DNA from: Acetobacteraceae bacterium
Lineage (GTDB): Bacteria; Pseudomonadota; Alphaproteobacteria; Acetobacterales; Acetobacteraceae
Reading direction: 5' to 3'
Length of the DNA stretch: 64,000 nt
NCBI GenBank assembly: GCA_027482245.1
Contig: JAIXWG010000062.1
Location: forward strand, 1 to 64,000
Below, in pieces: positions 6,439 to 13,335 of this stretch. The notes under the pieces were generated by a model, which saw only the letters and a program-made list of their open reading frames with translations, made no database searches and was not told where the DNA came from. Each line of letters begins with the position of its first letter. The first letter of the stretch is position 1. The translations under genes were made by a program, and so were the position numbers.

Positions 6439-7878
6439 ATGGCGAAGAAGCCGGCAGCCGGGGGCACCAATGCCGCCGTCTCCAAGGTCATGGAAATGAT
6501 CAAGGAGCACAGCGTCGAATACGTGGACTTCCGCTTCACGGATCCGCGCGGCAAGTGGCAGCACACCGCGCAGCACGTCTCCACGATCGATGAGGACGTG
6601 TTCACCGACGGCATCATGTTCGATGGCTCCTCCATCGCCGGCTGGAAGGCGATCAACGAGTCCGACATGATCCTCATGCCGGATGCCTCCACCGCCGTCA
6701 TGGATCCCTTCGCGGCCAAGCCGCAGATGATCCTGTTCTGCGACATCGTGGAGCCCTCCACGGGCCAGATGTATTCCCGCGACCCGCGCTCCACCGCGAA
6801 GCGGGCCGAGGCCTACCTGAAGTCCACGGGGATCGGCGACACCGCCTTCTTCGGCCCGGAAGCCGAGTTCTTCGTGTTCGACAGCGTGAAGTTCGGCACG
6901 GGCGGCAATTTCGGCCACTACATGCTGGAGTCCATCGAAGGCCCCGGCGCCAACATGAAGGACTACCCGGAAGGCAACATGGGCCATCGCCCGGTCGTCA
7001 AGGGTGGCTACTTCCCGGTTCCGCCGGTGGACAGCGAGACCGACCTGCGCGCCGAGATGCTCTCGACGATGGGCGAGATGGGCCTGCCGATCGAGAAGCA
7101 TCACCATGAGGTCGCGCAGTCCCAGCACGAGCTCGGCACCAAGTTCGGCCCGCTGGTCGAACAGGCCGACTTCATGCAGATCTACAAGTACTGCGTGCAC
7201 AACGTCGCCCACAGCTACGGCAAGACGGCGACCTTCATGCCGAAGCCGATCTATGGCGACAACGGCAGCGGCATGCACGTGCACCAGTCCATCTGGAAGA
7301 ACGGCAAGCCGGTCTTCGCGGGCAACGGCTATGCCGACCTGTCCGAGACGGCGCTGTACTACATCGGCGGCATCATCAAGCACGCGAAGGCGCTGAACGC
7401 CTTCACGAACCCGCTGACCAACTCCTACAAGCGTCTGATCCCGGGCTTCGAGGCCCCCGTGCTGCTGGCCTATTCGGCCCGCAACCGCTCCGCCTCCTGC
7501 CGCATCCCCTACGCGACGAGCCCGAAGGCGAAGCGCGTCGAGGTCCGCTTCCCGGATCCGGGTGCGAACCCCTACCTCGCCTTCGCCGCCATGCTGATGG
7601 CCGGCCTCGATGGCATCAAGAACAAGATCCATCCGGGCGAGGCGATGGACAAGGACCTGTACGACCTGCCGCCGGAAGAGCTGAAGGGCATCCCGACGGT
7701 GTGCGGTTCGCTGCGCGAGGCGCTGGGTGCGCTCGCCGCCGACCACGAGTTCCTGCTCGCCGGCGACGTGTTCACCAAGGACCAGATCGAGAGCTACATC
7801 GAGCTGAAGTGGACGGACGTGTACAAGTTCGAGCACACGCCGCACCCCGTCGAGTTCGAGATGTACTACTCGGTCTGA
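6439..7878 (+). CDS. glnA: Glutamine synthetase, type I
   Basis: 479 aa. ATP-dependent ligase making glutamine from glutamate and ammonia, acting as a cytoplasmic dodecamer. Landmarks: FDGSSIAGW at 61-69, the metal-binding FGPEAEFFVFD near 138-148, NGSGMHVHQS at 275-284, and the adenylylation loop KNKIHPGEAMDKDLYDLPPE with Tyr408, marking the GSI-beta class regulated by GlnE. ATG at 6439 was chosen over an in-frame TTG at 6412 because the family begins close to this point. The 229-base gap after glnB holds no gene. Strong structured sequence and a terminator follow. Confidence 0.97.
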   Translation: MAKKPAAGGTNAAVSKVMEMIKEHSVEYVDFRFTDPRGKWQHTAQHVSTIDEDVFTDGIMFDGSSIAGWKAINESDMILMPDASTAVMDPFAAKPQMILFCDIVEPSTGQMYSRDPRSTAKRAEAYLKSTGIGDTAFFGPEAEFFVFDSVKFGTGGNFGHYMLESIEGPGANMKDYPEGNMGHRPVVKGGYFPVPPVDSETDLRAEMLSTMGEMGLPIEKHHHEVAQSQHELGTKFGPLVEQADFMQIYKYCVHNVAHSYGKTATFMPKPIYGDNGSGMHVHQSIWKNGKPVFAGNGYADLSETALYYIGGIIKHAKALNAFTNPLTNSYKRLIPGFEAPVLLAYSARNRSASCRIPYATSPKAKRVEVRFPDPGANPYLAFAAMLMAGLDGIKNKIHPGEAMDKDLYDLPPEELKGIPTVCGSLREALGALAADHEFLLAGDVFTKDQIESYIELKWTDVYKFEHTPHPVEFEMYYSV

Positions 7879-7894
7879 CAAGGTCTTCCTTGTT

Positions 7895-7974
7895 GGCCCA
7901 GTCACTCAGGGGCACCCGACGTTAGCCGCCAGACGCTGCGGCGGGGGCCACTGAGTGACTGCAAGTGCTGGGCC
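7895..7974 (+). ncRNA. Structured region downstream of glnA (possible 3' UTR RNA)
   Basis: A long-range stem can form here: GGCCCA (7895-7900) pairs with TGGGCC (7969-7974), and inside it CAGTCACTCAG (7899-7909) pairs exactly with CTGAGTGACTG (7951-7961). An inner CCGC...GCGG hairpin fills the loop. The terminator hairpin follows immediately. Eleven perfect pairs outside any gene suggest a stable RNA structure, but no known RNA family is recognised, and it may simply protect the glnA 3' end. Confidence 0.4.
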
Positions 7975-8010
7975 GGGTCGCGACCTGTCGGACGCGACCC
8001 GGCCTTTTTC
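7972..8010 (+). terminator. Rho-independent terminator after glnA
   Basis: An 11-bp perfect stem, GCCGGGTCGCG (7972-7982) with CGCGACCCGGC (7993-8003), a 10-base loop, then CTTTTTC. It ends the glnB-glnA transcript. Confidence 0.9.
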
Positions 8011-8319
8011 ATGCGCGCCAGACAGAACAAAATGCGAAAAAGCCAACGTGCCGGCGGGGCCTGGCTATCCCGTCCCGGGGACCAGGCATGCATCCTTGAG
8101 CCGCGAGGGGCAGGACCCGCGGTGGCAGCAGGTCTTCATGGCTCAGCTGGAGCGGCCCCATTATCGGCTGGCCCTGCAGCGGGGAGATCGAGCCCCGCGA
8201 CCGCCGCTGGCGCCTGCTTCGAGATGGCCAGCCTACGCGCGGGTGCCCCGGTCCAACGGCGCCCTGCATCGGCAGCAAACCGGAAGCGGGTCAGGCTTCG
8301 CGGCATGCGCGTGCCATGC
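8011..8319. other. Non-coding gap, no recognised gene
   Basis: About 310 bases lie between the glnA terminator and the 3' end of the convergent GntR gene. Open frames exist on both strands, as everywhere at this GC content, but none has a convincing ribosome site or a recognisable protein. No repeat or RNA fold stands out. It may be decayed coding sequence. Confidence 0.5.
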
Positions 8320-9249
8320 TCAGGGCGCGGGCGCAGCGCCGAACTGCGCCAGGCGGCCGCCCGCCCCGGCGAGGAGCCGTGCCCGGGCCTCACGCCCCGT
8401 CTCCAGGTGCCGCACCAGCAAGGCGGCGGCCCGCGGGCGATCCCCTGCCTCGACCTGCCCGAGGATGGCCAGGTGTTCGCGCACCTGCGTCTCCAGGCGG
8501 CTCATGTCGAGGGCCACGACATAGCCGGCAAGCCGGCGCAGCCGCGTCAGCCGCGCCGCCGCATCCGCCAGGAAGCGGTTGCCGGAGGCCTGGACCAGCG
8601 CGAGGTGGAAGCCTGAGTTCAGCTCGAAGATGGTGCGCGGGCTTGGCGCCGCGGCCGCGAGCAGCCCCTCCTGCTCCCGCCGCAGCCGGGCGGCGGTGGC
8701 GGCAGGCAGTGCGAAGTCGGGCGCCAGCAGGGAAGCGGGTTCGATGGCTCGGCGCGTCCCATAGGCCTCGGCATCCGCAGCCGGCCCGTCGATGAGCGGC
8801 AGGAACCGCCATCCGCCGGCTGGCCCGCGCTCCGCCCAGCCCTCGGCGAGGATGCGCAACATGAGGCGCGCCAGAACGCCGCGCGGCACGTCGTAGCGGC
8901 GGACCAGCTCGGCCTCCGCGATGCTCTCGGGGATCCGGCCTTCCAGCCGGTCCGCGGCCAGCTGCCAGTAGAGCCGCTCCGTCGCATCCGCGCCCGTGTC
9001 GAGCGGATCCTCCCCGGGCGACGGCAGGTGAAGCAGCACCAGGCCACGCCCGTTGCCCGCGGCCTCCGCCAGCCCGTTGCGCGCCAGCACGCCGAGCGCC
9101 CCGCGCACGGGCGCGCGGGAGGTGCCCAGCGCCTCTGCCAGGCCGATCTCCGCCAGGCGCGTGCCGGGCTCCGCGCCCTGCTGGCGCAGGTGGTCCAGGA
9201 TCGATCGCGCCAGCGTGCGGTGAAGGATCTCGGCAGAGCCCCGGGCCAC
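8320..9249 (-). CDS. GntR-family regulator with two winged-helix domains and an FCD-like domain
   Basis: 309 aa. The first winged helix spans roughly residues 8-75 (LAEALGTSRAPVRGALGVLA). A second GntR-like winged helix spans about 88-152 (EAELVRRYDVPRGVLARLML). An FCD-type effector domain follows at about 165-300 (FHLALVQASGNRFL). Typical FCD regulators have one DNA-binding domain and about 230 aa, so the duplication is unusual. GTG at 9249 was chosen because a very strong Shine-Dalgarno run (GGGGAGGAGGAGGG) ends 3 bases upstream. ATG codons further upstream are possible but would place that run inside the coding sequence. The gene is divergent from the aconitase, with a 24-bp palindrome between them. 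Confidence 0.82.
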   Translation of the reverse strand: MARGSAEILHRTLARSILDHLRQQGAEPGTRLAEIGLAEALGTSRAPVRGALGVLARNGLAEAAGNGRGLVLLHLPSPGEDPLDTGADATERLYWQLAADRLEGRIPESIAEAELVRRYDVPRGVLARLMLRILAEGWAERGPAGGWRFLPLIDGPAADAEAYGTRRAIEPASLLAPDFALPAATAARLRREQEGLLAAAAPSPRTIFELNSGFHLALVQASGNRFLADAAARLTRLRRLAGYVVALDMSRLETQVREHLAILGQVEAGDRPRAAALLVRHLETGREARARLLAGAGGRLAQFGAAPAP

Positions 9250-9322
9250 GTGCCCTCCTCCTCCCCACGGCATGCGGTGCGTCGGGAATGCCATGACCGG
9301 ATGGTGGGGCCAAGATTGATAT

Positions 9323-9346
9323 TGTCGTTTATCGCGATAAACGACA
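9323..9346. promoter_or_regulatory. 24-bp perfect palindrome, probable GntR operator
   Basis: TGTCGTTTATCG followed directly by its exact reverse complement, centred between the divergent GntR and aconitase genes. It lies 33 bases before the aconitase ATG and 74 bases from the regulator's start. Position and symmetry suggest the regulator binds here to control both genes. Confidence 0.75.
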
Positions 9347-9378
9347 TAGAAGGGGCAAAGCGGTCGAGGAACAGCGTG

Positions 9379-11982
9379 ATGTCCGTCACTGTGTCCGTGG
9401 ACGGGCCCGTCGCCCTGGGCGTGGTGCGCGGTGGCTTCGGCGTCCTGCGGCATGTGGACCTGCCTGCCGTGGCCGGGGACGCGCTGGCCCGCATGCCCTG
9501 GTGCCACCGCGTGCTGCTGGAGAACCTGACCCGCTGCGCGGAGCCCGAGGCCACCGAAGCCGGCCGTGCCGCGCTGCTGGACTGGCTCGCCACCGGCCGC
9601 AGCGAGGCCGAGATCCCCTTCGCCCCGGGCCGCATCCTGATGCACGACACCACCTGCGGCCCGGCGCTGGTGGACATCGCCGCGATGCGCGACGTGCTGG
9701 AGGCGGCCGGCGGCGATCCACGGCGGCTGAACCCCGCCGTGCCGGTCGCGACCTCCACCGACCATTCGCTGGCCGTGGATGTCGCTGGCGTACCGGATGC
9801 GCTGGCCACCAACATGCGGCGCGAGATGGAGCGCAACGCCGAGCGCTACCGCTTCATGAAATGGGCGTCGCAGGCGATCGACGGTTTCCGCGTCTTCCCG
9901 CCCGGCACGGGCATCATGCACACGATCAACCTGGAGCGCCTGTCCACGGTCATCGCGACCGAGACGCGTGACGGAGCCGAATGGGCCGTGCCGGACACGC
10001 TGGTCGGCACGGACAGCCACACTCCGATGGTCAACGCCATCGGCGTGCTCGGCTGGGGCGTGGGCGGCATCGAGGCCGAGGGCGTGATGTTCGGCGTGCC
10101 CGTCTCGCTCCGCATCCCCGAGGTGATCGGGGTGAAGCTGACGGGCGCGCTGCCGGAGGGCGTGCTGGCGACCGATCTCGCGCTGGTGGTGACGGAGCGG
10201 CTGCGCAGGCTCGGCGTCGCCGGCGAATTCGTGGAGTTCTTCGGCCCCGGCGTCGCCACGCTGACCGCCATGCAGCGCGCGGTGGTCGCGAACATGGCGC
10301 CAGAGTACGGCGCCAGCACGGGCTGCTTCCCGATCGACGGCGCCACGCTCGACTTCCTGCGCATGACCGGCCGCGATGCCGCGCAGGTCGAGCTGGTGGA
10401 GGCTTTCGCCCGTGCGACGGGCCTCTGGTTCGATCCGGCCGCCGAGCCGCGCTACACGGCGGTGCTGGCGATCGACCTCGGCGCGCTGCGCCCTTCCCTC
10501 GCCGGGCCGCGGCGGCCGCAGGACCGGCTGGACGCGGCGGAAGTTCCGGCAGCCATCGCCAAGGCCGTCGGCGCCGCAGCCGGCGCCGTGCCCGCAGATG
10601 CGGTGGCCATCGCCGCCATCACCTCCTGCACCAACACCAGCGACACCGGGCTGCTGGTGGCGGCGGGGCTGCTGGCGCGGAAGGCGCGCGCGCTCGGCCT
10701 TTCGCCGAAGCCCTGGGTGAAGACGTCGCTGACGCCAGGCTCGCCGGCGGCAGCGCGGCGGCTGGCGCGGGTGGGGCTGCTCGCCGAGCTGGAGGCGCTG
10801 GGCTTCGGCATCGCGGGCCATGGCTGCGCGACCTGCATCGGCAATTCCGGCCCGCTGCTGCCCGCGGTGGCGGCGGCCGTGGAGGGCCAGGGCCTGAAGC
10901 CCGTCGCGGTGCTCTCCGGCAACCGGAACTTCCCCGGGCGCGTGCACGGGCAGGTCGATGCCGCGCTGCTCGCCTCCCCGCCGCTGGTCGTGGCCTTCGC
11001 GATCGCGGGCCGGGCGGGGATCGACATCACGCGAGAGGAGATCGCGCCAGGCGTCACGCTGCGCGACCTTTGGCCCGAAGCGGCGGAGGTCGAGGCGACG
11101 CTCGCCGCCGCGCTGGATCCGGGCGACGTCGCGCCCGCCTATGCCGCCGCCGAGGCCTCCGGCCCCTGGGCCGCGCTGGCGGCGCCGGCGACCGCCCGCT
11201 TCCCCTGGGACGCGGCCTCCACCTATCTCCGCCCGCCGCCCTTCGTGACCATGGCGCCGCCCCCTTCCGGTGCCGGCTACACGGCGCACCCGCTGCTCGT
11301 GCTGGGCGACGACATCACCACCGACCACATCTCCCCCGCCGGCGCCATCCCGCCGGCATCCGACGCCGCCGCCTGGCTGGTGGAGCGCGGCGAGGACCCG
11401 CGTGACCTCAACGTCTATGCCGCGCGGCGCGGCAATTGGGAGGTCATGGTCCGCGGCCTCTTCACCAATCGCACCGTGGTCAACCACCTGGCGCCCGGCC
11501 TGCCCGCCGGCCACACCGCCTTCGCGCCCAGCGCCGAGGCCATGCCCGCCTGGCGCGCCGCGGCGCGCTATGCGGAAGTGGGGCTGCCGGTCGTGATCGT
11601 GGCCGGGGAGCGCTACGGCACCGGCTCCTCCCGCGACTGGGCGGCCAAGGGGGCGCAGCTGCTGGGGGCGCGCGCCGTGCTGGCCAATTCCTTCGAGCGC
11701 ATCCATCGCGCCAACCTGGTCGGCATGGGCGTCGTGCCGCTGCGCCTGCCGGAGGGCTGGCGGCCGGAGGGGCTGGCGCTGCGGCCGGGCGACGTGATCG
11801 AGGTCGCGCTGGACCTTGCCGCGCTGGCGCCGCGCGCCGCCGTGGCGGTGACAATTCGTCGCTCCGACGGGACCACCCTCGGCGGCACTGCCACCGCCTT
11901 GCTGGAGACGGCGCGCGAGGTCGCGCTGATCCGCGGCGGCGGGATGATCCCGACCATCCTGCGCACCGCGCTCGCGGCCTAA
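9379..11982 (+). CDS. Aconitase-family hydratase (AcnA-like)
   Basis: 867 aa, slightly shorter than AcnA (about 890). It carries the [4Fe-4S] ligands Cys417 in TSCTNTSD and Cys483/Cys486 in GCATCIGN. Also present are GTDSHTPMVNAIG, the swivel-domain GTGSSRDWAAKG, and FERIHRANLVGMG with substrate-binding Arg residues. ATG at 9379 has GAGGA eight bases upstream. The fold and cluster are those of a working aconitase, converting citrate or a relative via cis-aconitate. The motif after the first Cys reads NTSDTGLL rather than AcnA's usual NTSNPSVM, and the gene is paired with its own GntR. It may therefore be an accessory paralogue acting on another tricarboxylate rather than the housekeeping enzyme. 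Confidence 0.85.
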   Translation: MSVTVSVDGPVALGVVRGGFGVLRHVDLPAVAGDALARMPWCHRVLLENLTRCAEPEATEAGRAALLDWLATGRSEAEIPFAPGRILMHDTTCGPALVDIAAMRDVLEAAGGDPRRLNPAVPVATSTDHSLAVDVAGVPDALATNMRREMERNAERYRFMKWASQAIDGFRVFPPGTGIMHTINLERLSTVIATETRDGAEWAVPDTLVGTDSHTPMVNAIGVLGWGVGGIEAEGVMFGVPVSLRIPEVIGVKLTGALPEGVLATDLALVVTERLRRLGVAGEFVEFFGPGVATLTAMQRAVVANMAPEYGASTGCFPIDGATLDFLRMTGRDAAQVELVEAFARATGLWFDPAAEPRYTAVLAIDLGALRPSLAGPRRPQDRLDAAEVPAAIAKAVGAAAGAVPADAVAIAAITSCTNTSDTGLLVAAGLLARKARALGLSPKPWVKTSLTPGSPAAARRLARVGLLAELEALGFGIAGHGCATCIGNSGPLLPAVAAAVEGQGLKPVAVLSGNRNFPGRVHGQVDAALLASPPLVVAFAIAGRAGIDITREEIAPGVTLRDLWPEAAEVEATLAAALDPGDVAPAYAAAEASGPWAALAAPATARFPWDAASTYLRPPPFVTMAPPPSGAGYTAHPLLVLGDDITTDHISPAGAIPPASDAAAWLVERGEDPRDLNVYAARRGNWEVMVRGLFTNRTVVNHLAPGLPAGHTAFAPSAEAMPAWRAAARYAEVGLPVVIVAGERYGTGSSRDWAAKGAQLLGARAVLANSFERIHRANLVGMGVVPLRLPEGWRPEGLALRPGDVIEVALDLAALAPRAAVAVTIRRSDGTTLGGTATALLETAREVALIRGGGMIPTILRTALAA

Positions 11983-12452
11983 CCCGGCTTCGCGATCATG
12001 ATCCAGGTCGCGGCCAGCAACGGCAGCGTCGCGACCAGGCCGCCCGCGATCCAGAACCGGCCGAGCCGGCGATAGGCCGCCGGGATGGGCTGGCCCGCGG
12101 CGAAGCTCCGCGCCATGCGGGCCTGCCGGACCTGGATCGGCACCAGCATGAACAGCCAGATCGCCCCGGCGAGGGCGAACATCACCTCCGCCCAGACCAG
12201 CCAGCCATCGCGCAGCACATCCATGCCCGCGGCCCAGGCGGCGCCGTAGCCGCCGACGACGAGCAGCACGATGCCCCAGAAGGTGAAGAACCAGTCGGTG
12301 AGGGTCACCAGGCGCTGCGCGAAGGCGATGATGGCGGGGTCCTGCGTGGCGTCGGCGTAGAGCTTCCAGATCGCGGTGACGGTGACGTTGCCGAGCAGCA
12401 GCACGACGCCGAGCAGATGCACCAGCTTCAGCACGTCATAGGACGTCGTCAT
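11979..12452 (-). CDS. DUF2269 family integral membrane protein
   Basis: 157 aa with four hydrophobic segments, at about residues 7-27, 50-75, 83-105 and 132-152, giving a small inner-membrane protein. The N-terminal LKLVHLLGVVLLLGNVTVTAIWK is typical of DUF2269; function unknown. It begins 7 bases after the ku stop and is probably co-transcribed with ligD-ku. Its 3' end overlaps the convergent aconitase stop by 4 bases. Confidence 0.75.
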   Translation of the reverse strand: MTTSYDVLKLVHLLGVVLLLGNVTVTAIWKLYADATQDPAIIAFAQRLVTLTDWFFTFWGIVLLVVGGYGAAWAAGMDVLRDGWLVWAEVMFALAGAIWLFMLVPIQVRQARMARSFAAGQPIPAAYRRLGRFWIAGGLVATLPLLAATWIMIAKPG

Positions 12453-12459
12453 CGATCCG

Positions 12460-13335
12460 TCAGGCGCTGCGGCGCTTCCCCCCGGCGGGTTTGGCAGCGG
12501 GCTTCGGCGCGGCCTTGCGCGGCGCCTTCTTCGCGGCGGGCTTCCTGCCCGGTTCCTCGCCCAGGCTGCGCTTGAGGGCGGCCATCAGGTCGATGACGTT
12601 GTCGCGCTCCGGCTCCTCCGCCGGCGCCGGTTCCTCCTCCCCGCGCAGCTTCGCCTCAATCACCTCCCGCAGCTTCGCCTCGTAGCGGTCGGTCATGTCG
12701 CCGGGGTCGAAGCGGCCGGTCTGGCGGTCCACCAGCTGGGTCGCGAGCTTCACCATGGCGGCGTCGGGCTTCGGCGTGTCGAGCTCGGCGAAGGCCTCCG
12801 CGGGGTCGTGCAGTTCCTTCGGGTCGTTCAGCGTGTGCACGACCAGCCCGCGGCCGAGCGGCATGATGGCGACGGCGCGTTCCCGCCGCGCGATGACGAG
12901 GCGCGAGAGCGCGACCTTGCGCGACTTGCCGATCGCCTCCCGCAGCACGGCATAGACATCCTGCCCAGCCTCCCCATCCGGCAGCATGTAGTAGCCGGCA
13001 TCGTAGTAGACGGGATCGATGGCGTCGGCGGGGACGAACTTGTCCACGTTCAGCACGGAGGAGCTGTCGATCTTCGCACGGTCGAAATCGGCGTCGTCCA
13101 TGAGGACATAGGTGTCCTTCTTGAACTCGTAGCCCTTCACGAGGTCGGAGCGCTCCACCTCCTTCTCCGTCCCCGCATCCAGCGTGACCATGCGCACGCG
13201 ATTGCCGGTCTTCGGGTTGATGAAGTGGAAGTGCAGCTCCGCCGCCGAATGGCGGGCGGCGTAGAGCGCGACGGGGCAGGAGACGAGGGCGAGGCGCAGA
13301 TGGCCCCGCCAGATCGGGCGCTGGTGCTCGGCCAT
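12460..13335 (-). CDS. ku: Ku, DNA end-binding protein
   Basis: 291 aa, the normal bacterial Ku size. The homodimer rings DNA ends and recruits LigD for non-homologous end joining. The N-terminal beta-barrel begins RPIWRGHLRLALVSCPVALY, followed by the family segments VLMDDADFDRAKIDSS and YYMLPDGEAG. The C-terminus is a Lys/Ala/Pro-rich tail (after residue 255), of the kind that contacts DNA in bacterial Ku. The start ATG overlaps the ligD stop by one base, so the two are translationally coupled. Confidence 0.96.
   Translation of the reverse strand: MAEHQRPIWRGHLRLALVSCPVALYAARHSAAELHFHFINPKTGNRVRMVTLDAGTEKEVERSDLVKGYEFKKDTYVLMDDADFDRAKIDSSSVLNVDKFVPADAIDPVYYDAGYYMLPDGEAGQDVYAVLREAIGKSRKVALSRLVIARRERAVAIMPLGRGLVVHTLNDPKELHDPAEAFAELDTPKPDAAMVKLATQLVDRQTGRFDPGDMTDRYEAKLREVIEAKLRGEEEPAPAEEPERDNVIDLMAALKRSLGEEPGRKPAAKKAPRKAAPKPAAKPAGGKRRSA

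Noticed and set aside
9250..11706. Minus-strand frame joining the GntR gene to a long N-terminal extension across the aconitase gene
   Set aside because: The extension is antisense to the aconitase. A strong ribosome site before GTG 9249 and the wHTH position define the true regulator.
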